Source: Clytia hemisphaerica (taxonomy: Eukaryota; Cnidaria; Hydrozoa; Leptothecata; Clytiidae). Taken from it: 64,000 nt of DNA. The notes under the pieces were generated by a model. It was not told where the DNA came from. It ran no database searches and saw nothing but the letters and a program-made list of their open reading frames with translations. The stretch covers positions 372,001 to 436,000 of the forward strand of contig CACVBU010001295.1 in NCBI GenBank assembly GCA_902728285.1, written 5' to 3'. The position numbers were made by a program, and so were the translations under genes. Position 1 is the first letter of the stretch; each line of letters begins with the position of its first letter. Shown here piece by piece: positions 37,101-46,044 of this stretch.

Positions 37101-39187
37101 AAGTGATTTCATAAAATTCACATGGCCCACCACCACTGCACTAACCAACATGTCTCATACTAACTGCTCCACACCCTGACTCGTTCGTATTTCCATTATG
37201 TATCAACATGAAACTTTTTATTCACAGATTCAAGATGAAATAGTGATCCCAGAAACGGAGATGCTGGAAGACAAAAATAAAAGCCCATTTGAGGTATGTT
37301 TTTTGTATATACAGCACCTGTTCCTTATCCCCTTCCCTATTCCTTATAGAAATCTGTTGATTCTCTTTTGCTTGAACTGTGAAATGAAATGGAGTTCATT
37401 TTTAGTTACAATTTACAGGTATGCACTATAATTGTAGTGGCACAAATCTACTTGTAATAGACAGACAATTCATGATCTTTTTGTTGTTTTTCTTATTCAG
37501 AACAACGAAGATACAAACAGAAAGAAAAATCAAGATAGTGATAATGGTGATGATGATGATGATCCTACTCAGTCTCTGTCCCATAGGGTAAATTTTTGAA
37601 TGTTTTTGTCGAAATACTCCTATGAGTTGAGATTGAGTGTATATTACCCTTATTGGAAGAAATTTTGGAGGGAATTTAATTTGGCGGATGGCCAAAAAAA
37701 ATTTTTTTAAAGGGAAATTCATTTGGCGGATGACAGATTTTTAGCTCAAAAATCAAGATCAAAACATTGATATTGCATACTTTTAGTGGGTAAATTGTGA
37801 AAAAGCATGGTTTGGGCTGTGAATTTGAATTTTGTTTAGGTTTATCTGTTCAAACTGCCTCAGAAAAAGCGGAAAAATTGACCTTAGAGAGAATTTTTGC
37901 AAATAGGTACCCTTAAGAAAGAAAGATTTTTGACTTTCATAGTTTTGGTACTTTTATAGACCAATTAAATACAGTTTTTGATAAAGGTTTGAATGATCTT
38001 TTCTTGATATTTAACAAATACATATACTTTAATCATTTCAGGATAGCAGTTATGTTCCATCTTCGCCAAACTATACCCCAGAAAAGGAACCTGCTCAAGA
38101 GGCAGCCAATGAAAATAACAATCAGGAAGTATTGACAGCATCACAAGACCAAGTTTTCAACACTCAGGCAGTCAACACATTTCCTAAAAGGGCAGCTCAA
38201 TTCTTAGCCGAAGATCTTAGTGAGGATCGTAAGTGACTTTCTTAGTGAATTTATACAAAAAAAAATTCCCGTAAGCAAAGCTTAGCTGGGTGCTCTGCCA
38301 CCCAAATCTCCCGAGTGAGTATAGTTGTACAGAAATTCCTATTTCTTCACATATATATGACAGACTCGATAAAGAAGTCGAAATATTTAGAAATTCACCA
38401 TCTCTCTCTTTTTTGTATTTTGAATGTCAAGATAAAAAAGAGCTTATTCGGTTCTGTTTTTATTTGTTATTAAATTTTCTTGCAAAAATGGATTTTGTTT
38501 ACCATTTTTCATTTCCCTTTTTTACAGACGTTACACGTCTTTTTTTTTAAGAAACACACTTTTAAGAAACATGAGGCTCAGAATGCCTAAAAACTAAGAA
38601 ACATCTAAGAAACTTGCTGAGGCTGAGAATGAGAAAATAACATTTTTAATTCGGTTTTTTATAAGAACCTTCCAATCAAGGCTAATTATGTCAAAAAGTT
38701 TAGAAACACGTAAGAAACATTTAAGGCTCAAAAGGCCGATTTCTTAAGAAACATTGAGGCTGCTTGGTAAAACTAGTTTCGTAAAAAAAAAAAAGACGTG
38801 TAGTACTGCAGGATGCAGCGCTGACGAGTCCTAATAAGGACGAAATGCATATGCTGCTCTGTCACCCACATCTCCTGAGTGAATATAGTCGGACAGAAAT
38901 TCTTATTTCTTCACACATATATATATATTTTTTAATTTCTTCTAGAATTGATGCCCAAGGACTTTTTCAAGATAGCACATCTAATTTGTGGCGTTGTTTC
39001 AAATGCAGCCCTCCGTCGAAAGATGAAACAGTTCAAAATTGAAATAGCGTCAGGAAGTTCGACCCCAGATAGATACACCGAGTTTGGTCGAGAACTATTT
39101 CGGCGGCAGTTGGTCGTAGTGACTAGTACGTCCGTCAAAACAGATAAGGACATTTTTAAAACTTATACCGAACCGGATTCTGATTGA
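31135..39187 (+). CDS. SAM-like accessory protein gene of the CACTA-like element, copy A
   Basis: Thirteen exons with GT-AG borders assemble to 486 aa without a stop: 31,135-31,225; 31,610-31,808; 32,274-32,481; 32,896-32,946; 33,068-33,088; 33,378-33,399 plus 34,859-34,911; 35,128-35,190; 35,562-35,657; 36,292-36,366; 37,228-37,293; 37,501-37,587; 38,042-38,228; 38,946-39,187. The N-terminus (DFTSDELVMYLRSLFP, then YDLSGKHLQVLV and LKEMKLSIKEILEFQ) looks like a SAM domain. A helical block follows (KQLRSEVDSRWGRSIPANF, ending IVHERRRYGK), then a basic/acidic low-complexity middle built from phase-0 exons of 21-96 bp, and a C-terminal domain (FFKIAHLICGVVSNAALRRK). Copy B has the same plan, same intron phases and an identical 91-bp first exon. 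Exon 6 is split by a 1.45 kb insertion, so copy A is probably not expressed intact. By analogy with TNPA it may bind the element ends; that is inference. Confidence 0.65.
31295..31445. repeat. Diverged partial copy of the MITE at 63,028
   Basis: Read on the minus strand it matches 63,060-63,260 (AAGGTAC, CACCTCCAC, AACACCAAAATGGAAAAAT-like block, AGTCCC, CAGGGTCACTTTTTT). It lies in intron 1 of the SAM-like gene. Confidence 0.55.
33400..34849. mobile_element. 1.45 kb element with 9-bp TSD inside an exon
   Basis: CATCGCAAG at 33,391-33,399 and 34,850-34,858 is the target duplication. Ends are TAGCCTAG and CTAGGCTA, and an adjacent CTAAGC block is also shared. Removing it joins 33,378-33,399 to 34,859-34,911, giving a 75-bp exon that stays in frame. 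A 9-bp duplication is typical of Mutator-like elements; no transposase is encoded. Contains a G run at 34,208-34,217. Confidence 0.75.
35203..35401. repeat. Intronic MITE (TCGCGA-rich ends)
   Basis: AATCAGATTAAGTTTCGCGA at left, imperfectly complemented at the right end (TTCTCGCAAAAGATAATCCG). Interior has further CGCGAAATTTT motifs. Confidence 0.5.
38534..38800. repeat. MITE with TA target inside the retrozyme-like unit
   Basis: CACGTCTTTTTTTT at left and AAAAAAAAGACGTG at right, flanked by TA at 38,532-38,533 and 38,801-38,802. The interior repeats AAGAAAC and GAGGCT motifs. Confidence 0.65.
38815..38857 (+). ncRNA. Type I hammerhead ribozyme
   Basis: All parts of the core are present in order. 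Stem I is GCAGCG (38,815-38,820) with TGCTGC (38,852-38,857). The first core strand is CTGACGA (38,821-38,827). Stem II is GTCC with GGAC around the loop TAATAA. The second core strand is GAA, followed by a short self-complementary stem III, ATGCAT (38,845-38,850). The predicted cleavage site is after A38,851 (ATA, an allowed NUH triplet). A very weak palindromic stem III is typical of the dimer-active hammerheads of animal retrozymes and Penelope-like elements. Activity is not proven. Confidence 0.8.
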
Positions 39188-39709
39188 AGTTTGTGAACAT
39201 GTGAACTATTTGTACTGTTAAAAGCTCCCTTAATCCATTCGGATTTCAATCAAACTTGCCTTCCGTTAACTTGATGTATGAGTTTCATCAAACTGAGATA
39301 TTTCTATCTTCTCGCACATGTTTCTTTTTCATCTTTACCAACTTTTAGCGTTGGTCATACATTTATTGACTAAATTTTGGTCTTGTGTTGTTTATTTATT
39401 TATTAAAAAAACGAAAAGTCTTATGTTGATATTACTGTACTGTATATATTTACATTACTTAAGGGTTTTTATTTTAAAAAGTGTTATTTTTACACAAAGA
39501 ATTTATTTGTATTTTTTATATTGTACTTTTTGAAGAGTCTCGATTTATTAGAGCTTTACTTTGTACTTTTTTTACTAGCTCAAGTTATTTGTACGTATTT
39601 TTTACGTTTAGGCTGTAAATAATATTTTTATGTTAATAATTTATCAACAACAGAAAAGATAATTGAAATTATCTTATTAATAATACCGGTATTACCTGAA
39701 TTCTGTTAA

Positions 39710-40205
39710 TTAAGAAGCTAGTAAAATTTGAAATTCCGATTGTGTTTTGATTAATTTCTCATCCGCATCCGAGTTATCTGGATGTGGGAACGACATTTTC
39801 CGTATTGTTAATCTCAAATTTACGAGTTTGTGAAATTTGACATCCCGATCGTGTTTTGCTCGATTCCGCATCCGAATTGTGATTTTAACTGTATCTGTAA
39901 TAGCCTTTTTCCGTATTGTTAATCTCAAATTTACGAGTTTGTGAGATTTGACATCCCAATCGTGTTTTACTTGATTCCGCATGCGAATTATGATTTTATC
40001 TGTATCTGAAAATGCCTTTTTCCGTATTGTTAATCTCAAATTTACGAGTTTGTGAGATTTGACATCCCAATCGTGTTTTACTTAATTCCGCATCCGAATT
40101 ATGATTTTATCTGTATCTGAAAATGCCTTTTTCCGTATTGTTAATCTCAAATTTACGAGTTTGTGAAATTTGACTTCCCAATCATGTTTTGCTCGAATCC
40201 ACATA
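39710..40205. repeat. 111-bp tandem array, about 4.4 copies
   Basis: CGTATTG recurs at 39,801, 39,912, 40,023 and 40,134, exactly 111 apart. Units include AATCTCAAATTTACGAGTTT and GTGAAATTTGAC. It lies 0.5 kb beyond the SAM-like gene and is the probable right subterminal region of copy A. Frames across it are artefacts. Confidence 0.85.
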
Positions 40206-40737
40206 CGGTTTTATACCTTTGTGATATTGGAATTCACAACCTACGTACAAGGCACAATCCCAAGTTTGGGCTGGTTTGGGAATTACATGATTTTCCGGAT
40301 CCGGAGTACNTACTCAGATTCTGAATCTTCACAAGAACTTTGAATTTTTGTTTTTGTTCACACGTCCTGACTCAATGAAGTCTGTTTGTAAATGATTTGT
40401 TTAGACACGTTTTGTAAATTATTTTCGAGGTTCAAATGTTTTAATATTCTATAACATCAAGTAATAATTCGAACTATAGAAAAAGGAAAAGCGTCGCGCT
40501 TATCAAACAACACAAACCACACCTGACTCTAGGCTTTGTCTTCATCTTGCCATTTCCTTTTTTCTTTGTATAATTGTTTGTTTGAATGTTTTGTTGTTTT
40601 GTATCATATTTGTTGGTATTGTCGGTCGAGCAATTGGGGTGTGATGATGTTTCAGCTTTTGCTGAGATTATGTTGAGGGTAGTGTTCTGATCCATGAGAG
40701 ATTTTCAAACTTTTCTTAGATGTAAATAAAAATCCCG
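40206..40737. other. Copy A edge, with one ambiguous base
   Basis: Has CACAA motifs and CCCAAGTTTGGG-like sequence to about 40,340, consistent with the subterminal region. Position 40,310 is N, beside the palindrome TCCGGATCCGGA. The minus-strand frame at 40,474-40,695 shows no domain. Confidence 0.4.
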
Positions 40738-41450
40738 TCTTTGATGGAAATATCTAGGTTTAAAAAAGAAGCATGAGATCCAGAATGTTCAATTTTGAGT
40801 TCAAGTTCATCTGGATAAATTTCTCCATTCACAGATTGAAACAAGTTCCCATCATTGATAGCACACAAATCGTCAATGAATCTCTTTGTTGAATGAAAAT
40901 GGCGAGCTTTAATCTTATCTTCCTCGATGAGTTGCTCATGTACCGTTGTTCATATTGGTAGAGGAAGAGATTAGCCCAAAACGGTGCTGGATCAATTCCC
41001 ATGGGAATTCCAATCACCTGACACATAATAATGTCGTCACCTGCCTTGAAAAAACAATTTTTAATAAGATGCTTCATAGCTGTCTTCAACGAATTCTGAG
41101 TAAAGGACACAGAAGATTTGGGTTTTGTCTTTGACCAGTATGCTTTATCATTTTTTGAAATAGCGATGTATTTGCAATTGCCAGCATCAAAAACAAAATC
41201 AATGACTTCTGAAAGTTCTTTAATCAGCTTGTCATGAGGAATCTTTGTGAACAATGTACTAAAATCCAAGCACAAAGGTCGAAATTGATTTAGCATTCTT
41301 CTTTTTATTGATTCGGTTAAGAGACTCTAAAACCGGCCCAAAACTTGTTGTAATGACTCAAAAACTTGGCTTTAGTATGAAAATTTTCAACTTGACGGTA
41401 GATCAGTTTAAAAACAAGACTAACTGATTTGGAAATTTCTTTGCCTTTCC
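40738..41450 (-). pseudogene. Penelope-like element RT fragment, family 2
   Basis: Read on the minus strand: HYNKFWA, then LDFSTLFTKIPHDKLIKEL (catalytic Asp block), HLIKNCFFKAGDD, QVIGIPMGIDPAPFWANLFL and YPDELELKIEHSGSHA. These are PLE RT blocks. The copy is cut at both ends and has frameshifts (near 40,850 and 41,310). It differs in sequence from the PLE at 45,277 and retains the GIPMGIDPAPFWANLFL block that the other copy has lost. Confidence 0.75.
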
Positions 41451-41452
41451 CT

Positions 41453-41946
41453 TCTTCATTGTAAGGATGCCACATGCCGACAGTAACATCCCATCGTGCA
41501 TTTTCTATGGATCCATCTTTTCAGAAATTTTATGGATAGCACGTAGCACATTCATGTTTGAAGATCTGACTCCTAGAGTCACTGAGCTTTTCATTCGAAT
41601 GCGAAACCAGGGAGCTTCAAATGCTTTATTGAAGAAGCAAGTTGTCAAATGTTTTTTGAGGTTTCCGAACTGTTTTTTTTGTGTTTTTTTTTTGTATAAG
41701 GATTTAGCATCAGCATAGGAGTTATTCATTTCCTACTTTCCCTTTCCCCGTGCGGTCGTCCCGACGCCGAACCGGGTTCTTGTCCAACTTTTGATTCTGT
41801 ACTTTTACAAATTTTGTGTGAGATGTTGTTTGCGACAAATGGTTTTTCACCTGTGGTGTATGTGGGATGTTATTACAATGTTCTTATTGCCCTTTTGTAC
41901 TGTATTTCGTTGTAGTGTCTGTTTGTTGTTTGTTACTTATTTGGAA
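41453..41946 (+). pseudogene. Penelope-like element 3' end, family 1
   Basis: MPHADSNIPSCIFYGSIF and LTPRVTELFIRMRNQGASNA (41,467-41,690) are nearly identical to the C-terminus of the PLE at 47,748-47,960. The 3' UTR follows directly, with the GCCGAACCGGGTTC block at 41,765. It is a 5'-truncated copy that meets the minus-strand PLE fragment head-to-head at about 41,452. The 3' UTR resumes at 42,212 after the MITE. Confidence 0.75.
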
Positions 41947-42211
41947 GAGGCCCCCCAGCGGCACCCCTAAACACGCCATCACGCAAAAAAATTTTTCTCC
42001 ATCACGCATCACGAAAATCGCTTAAATTTCTCATCACGCAAAAAATAGCGAAAAATAGCCCAAATCACGCATCACGCCTCAAATTTTTGCCCCATCATGC
42101 ATCACGCAAAAGTCTTGATCACGCCATCACGCCAAAAAAAATCTCTAATCACGCCATCACGCAAGAAAAAAGTACCAATCACGCCATCACGCAAACCGCT
42201 GGGGGGGCCTC
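41947..42211. mobile_element. 265-bp MITE built from CATCACGC repeats
   Basis: TIRs GAGGCCCCCCAGCGG and CCGCTGGGGGGGCCTC, flanked by TTGGAA(G) duplications at 41,941 and 42,212. The interior has about a dozen ATCACGC/CATCACGC motifs separated by A-rich spacers. The PLE 3' UTR reads through if it is removed. Confidence 0.8.
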
Positions 42212-42244
42212 TTGGAAGCTGCTGGTCAGTATCTTTTTCTGTTC

Positions 42245-42470
42245 CTGAAGGCGACTGAGTGTGGGCCCTTAAACACGTGGAAAGTCACTACGCCAGTCAC
42301 TAGTCTGGGACTTCGAGTTTTGTTTTGTGTTTCTATGTTTTTTGATATATTTGATGTGTTTGCTTGTGTATTTGTCCCCATTTTGGATGTATTTTGATGA
42401 ACTTGTGTAAATGATTGTACGGAAGTCTGTTTATCAAAAAAGTTTTTTGCAATTCATTGTTTCTCCACTT
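42245..42470 (+). repeat. Left part of the dispersed repeat (see 3,190)
   Basis: GACTGAGTGTGGGCCC to TTCATTGTTTCTCCAC matches the reverse complement of 3,445-3,558. It continues at 44,765 after the LINE. Confidence 0.6.
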
Positions 42471-44765
42471 TCTCCACTACATCTCACAAATTTTATCTAC
42501 AAATGCAAAAAAAAACAAAGAGACTGGTTGTGCAATCTTCCTCGATCTGGCAAAAGCCTTTGATACAGTTAATCATGCAATACTGCTAAAAAAAACGAAA
42601 AAATTGGAATAAGGGGTTCTATCATGGTTTCGAACTTATCTTGCAAACAGAAAACAAAGCGTTTACTGCAACAACGCTAATTCAACAACCTTACCCATGT
42701 CTCACGGGGTTCCCCAAGGTTCAGTGCTTGGTCCCCTTCTTTTCTTGATTTATATTAATGACCTGCCATTGAATTCATCATTCTCACAGACGTTGCTTGC
42801 TGACGATACGTGTCTTTTTATGAGCCATGAAAACCCTGAAGCTCTTCAAAATCTTATTAATGTTGAGGTTGGCAAGATTTCAGACTGGCTAGGAGCTAAT
42901 CAACCTGCTCTAAATATCTCTAAATCCAACTATATGATTTTCAGTGAGCACAAACAAACTAATTTCAACATTTCTATTTCAGGTCAGACTCTGAACCATG
43001 TCAATGTAGCTAAATACCTTGTAGTAATCATTGATTAAACTGAGCTGGAGAGAACATCTCAAGAGACTGCACACAAGAATTAAGCAGAATGTAGGTATTC
43101 TACACAAAGTTGGCTGGTTTCTTCCTTGTCTTAGTGAACTCACATCTGACATACGGTATAACTGCATGGGTTTCCCCTGTAACCAATGGCTTGGGTAAAA
43201 TTAATGAATCCATACTTAAATGTAAAAATTATATTAACAAGGTCTGTCCTCCTATGGTGGATGAGACAATATCGACGGGTCCATTTCTTAAACTAGGATA
43301 GTTGAGGATTCCAAAAATATATATTTTATCCTGTAGAATCTTGGGTTAAGCAAATTTGAAAAATGTCAATTTTAGAGGCTATAATAAAGAGAATTTGAAA
43401 GATAATACTTTCAACAAAACAAATATACCATTTTCTACCAGAAAATAAAGGGTAGAAAGCTGTAAATTTGAATTTTGGATGATGAAGAAAATCCATGATC
43501 CACTGAAAATGCTTGTCGCCATTTTGATTTTCATAGTTGTATTTTACAGAACGTAGTATAGTGTAGAAAAAACACGAAAATATCTCCTCCGTATATTACT
43601 TTTCTAACTCAGAGATCTTTTCGAACAACTGCTAATAAATTTCAACGGGTTTTCCTTCTTACAAAGGATAAAGCATTAACCATGTGAATGCTTTTTGTTA
43701 GATAAGCCAAAGCTAGATTAAAGAAAATAGACTGCGAATCTTTTTACAATCGAATGTTTATGTGTTTACCTTTTTTTTGAGAAAGAAGAAGAGGAAACCC
43801 TTCTTATCTGTTGCATCTTCTTATTATTTATGCTGACGGAAAACCCTTTGTTGTTATGATTCGAATGTTTTCTCTTTCGTTCGAATTCAAAAAGTAAATA
43901 TCTTATTTGGGGAAATCCCTCCGGGATCCCTCTAATTGGAATGTTTACTTAAGAAAAAGTTTTCGCGGTTTTAGCCTCTACAAAGGAGAGTTTTAGAAAA
44001 TATAAAATCGTTCTGTAAATTACACAATACTATTATGCATTATGTTTTATGCATTATGTACCCGTCGCATCTTTAACCCACTTAATATAGATCAACTATA
44101 TAAGCTTGAATCATGTAAACTCATACATAAATTCCTAAACAATCATCTTCCATCTTCATTGATTATCTCTTCCAAAGATCTCAAACTAGCAATATGATCG
44201 CTAGGAAAAGTTTTAAAAACAATGTTGGTACTATTCATTTTGACTAAGCTCTCTGTCCGCTAATGTTCCATGGGCCTCAGTTCTGGAACCATAGGAATTG
44301 TTATAGATTAGCTGAGTACTCTTCTACAGCTCTCTCTACTCATTTGAAGAAAGATTTGAAAAATGAGTAAATAATCTCTTATATTTCTAGACATTTTTGA
44401 TTTATATATAATTTTAATTAACACCTTGTGGTTGTTGAACCTTGTGGAGCTTTTTATCCACATAATATATAGCATTTCTAAATTAACATTTTATTGGTGA
44501 AATAGTTTATGTCATTTTATGCTTTTTTTCTCTTAGTTGTTTCATGGGACAATCTATACAGTCCTTCTTCCCTGTTTATAAATTGTGTTTAATAGTACAC
44601 TGTAAAATAATGTATATAGTATGTTTTTCCTTGTAACCTATCTTCCATAATAGGTTATTTTTACTGTGAATAGCTTTGAAATCCTTTTATAGGATATTTT
44701 TATTCATGGAATTGTATCTTTCAGCTCATTTTTAACTGTTATAAAAAGATATTGAAATATTGAAA
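42470..44765 (+). pseudogene. CR1/L2-group LINE fragment, family 2
   Basis: RT blocks CAIFLDLAKAFDTVNHAIL, MSHGVPQGSVLGPLLFLI, LLADDTCLFM and LNISKSNYMIF are read at 42,520-43,020 with a frameshift near 42,610. The reading decays after 43,030 and stops at 43,300. The C-terminal region resumes at 44,058 (IFNPLNIDQLYKLESCKL, then GPQFWNHRNCYRLAEYSS near 44,270). The 3' tail ends in repeated TATTGAAATA (44,745-44,766), a CR1/L2-like end. It is flanked by the two halves of the dispersed repeat, so the LINE inserted into that repeat. Confidence 0.7.
43301..44057. other. Unidentified insert within the LINE fragment
   Basis: This AT-rich 0.75 kb interrupts the LINE C-terminus. A GGGAAATCCCTCCGGGATCC motif lies near 43,912. 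No terminal repeats or domains were recognised. Confidence 0.4.
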
Positions 44766-45010
44766 TATTACTTTTCTTCTATCTTCATTTGGATTAGGTT
44801 TTTCTTTCACATACCACTATTTAAATTCCCTTTAACTTTTTGCTAAATTACCCTCTGTTTCGGAATGATTAAAAAATTAAAAATACCAAAAAAATCGTAA
44901 ATATACACAATTGACAAAAATATTCTTAACTTTTTTTCGTTTTTATCAGTTTGAGTTATTTATATATGAATACTTTTCTTTTTCTAAAATGACAGATATT
45001 ACATATCTTT
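44765..45010 (+). repeat. Right part of the dispersed repeat
   Basis: TTCTTCTATCTTCATTTGGA to AATGACAGATATTAC matches the reverse complement of 3,200-3,440. Confidence 0.6.
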
Positions 45011-45276
45011 ACTATATATATCCTTGAGTCATGTTTCTGCAGTTTTGAGGCTTTCCTCCCTCTTAAACTTTCTTTTGCTGGTACCACAGGTTCCTATGTT
45101 CTGTATGTCATCAGACCCCTCTCAGATTTCTCTATAACTATACTTGTTTTCTATTCCAGTCTTTTTTTATTATCAACATCTTATACACACACAACCTAAG
45201 TGTTCATGAACATATAGCCACTAAAATAAAAAATCTAACTTTTTAACCACTGATTCAATTATTATATTTTCTAGAC

Positions 45277-46044
45277 ATGCCTATAACAAGATCGCAAACT
45301 TGGGGAGGGCAGCCCCCTCCCCGGGTGACTTCCCCTAGGGATGGTGGGAATCGCCCTAGGAGGTTGGTTAATCCTCAACAGGGTAAAGCCGTAGTTGGTG
45401 TTTCAGCGGAAGCAGGAAGTCCTTCCACATCTGTTTCATCAGCCAATGGGGATCAGTCATCCGGTCGTGCACAGTCTCACAGGCTTAGATGCATGACTTG
45501 CCCTAACCTTTCAACAAATTCTTTTTTCATGTCTAATGTGACTAAAAAAACTTATCGAATAATAAATCATTCCAATGAAACCATTTCCTGCCATTCTCAA
45601 AATCTTATATATCTTCTTTCTTGCAAACGTTGTAACCTACAATATGTTGGAGAAACTACAAAACAATTAAATATCCGAATGAACATCCATAGAACTGCAA
45701 AGACTGGTTGTCAACATATGATAAATCATTTCAAAGATGCTTGCCCAGGTGCAGGTTTCAATATTCAGGTCATTGAAGTTTTCAATGGGGATGGTTATGT
45801 AGAAAAGAAAGTCTGTCCAGAAGCTAGAAAACAACGTGTAGACCGAGAAAATTTCTGGATGAAGGAGCTCCGGACTGTCTTCCCCTACAGTCTTAATGAG
45901 AGAGCTAGGGGACATGATCAAAATCTTCCAGTTGGAAAACTATTTCCTAAAATCACCAGATTTATCTCTCGAATGACACAGTCGTCTAATAATAGAAATA
46001 ACCATCAATACTTTCTAGTCACACAGACTTTTCAATTTTCTTGA
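45277..46044 (+). CDS. Penelope-like element, N-terminal GIY-YIG endonuclease part
   Basis: The 255-aa frame opens with MPITRSQTWGG, a low-complexity linker, a Cys motif (RCMTCPNL), then LIYLLSCKRCNLQYVGETTK and RMNIHR, a GIY-YIG nuclease core of PLE type (Y-x9-YVG, Arg, His), ending FWMKELRTVFPYSLNERARG with the catalytic-Glu region. It lies upstream of the RT. In canonical Penelope elements GIY-YIG is C-terminal; an N-terminal position defines the permuted Naiad/Chlamys-type PLEs. The RT part follows in another frame (shift near 46,030), so the element is broken even though this part is open. Confidence 0.75.
   Translation: MPITRSQTWGGQPPPRVTSPRDGGNRPRRLVNPQQGKAVVGVSAEAGSPSTSVSSANGDQSSGRAQSHRLRCMTCPNLSTNSFFMSNVTKKTYRIINHSNETISCHSQNLIYLLSCKRCNLQYVGETTKQLNIRMNIHRTAKTGCQHMINHFKDACPGAGFNIQVIEVFNGDGYVEKKVCPEARKQRVDRENFWMKELRTVFPYSLNERARGHDQNLPVGKLFPKITRFISRMTQSSNNRNNHQYFLVTQTFQFS

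Larger units (their letters stand above)
38288..38935 (+). mobile_element. Retrozyme-like unit, 1.3 tandem copies with hammerhead ribozyme
   Basis: The block starting TGCTCTGCCACCC, TCTCCCGAGTGAGTATAGT, ACAGAAATTCCTATTTCTTC at 38,288 recurs at 38,854 directly after the ribozyme cleavage site. One full unit therefore runs from the first block to the ribozyme: about 290 bp once the 267-bp MITE in it is removed. That size and the tandem layout fit animal retrozymes, small non-coding retroelements moved by other elements. It lies in the last intron of the copy A SAM-like gene. Confidence 0.55.
23747..40310. mobile_element. CACTA/EnSpm-like element, copy A (about 16.5 kb)
   Basis: The left terminus CACAGGAAAAAAT at 23,747 is identical to the one that begins copy B at 52,421. 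Just inside it the octamer TTGTGAAA or TTTCACAA occurs a dozen times between 23,775 and 24,405. The element holds two divergent genes: a TNP2-like transposase on the minus strand (25,365-30,579) and a SAM-like protein gene on the plus strand (31,135-39,187). After the second gene comes another array with TTTGTGAAATT repeats (39,710-40,205). The right terminus was not located: the sequence around the single N at 40,310 does not show a clean complement of the left end, so the end coordinate is approximate. CACTA elements typically begin CAC and make 3-bp duplications; the duplication could not be checked. Many smaller MITEs are nested in its introns. Confidence 0.55.

Noticed and set aside
38270..38300. 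Second hammerhead ribozyme at the upstream retrozyme copy
   Set aside because: Sequence before the upstream block lacks the CTGANGA and GAA strands.
39710..40039. 109-codon minus-strand frame
   Set aside because: It follows the 111-bp tandem repeat, whose unit is a multiple of three.
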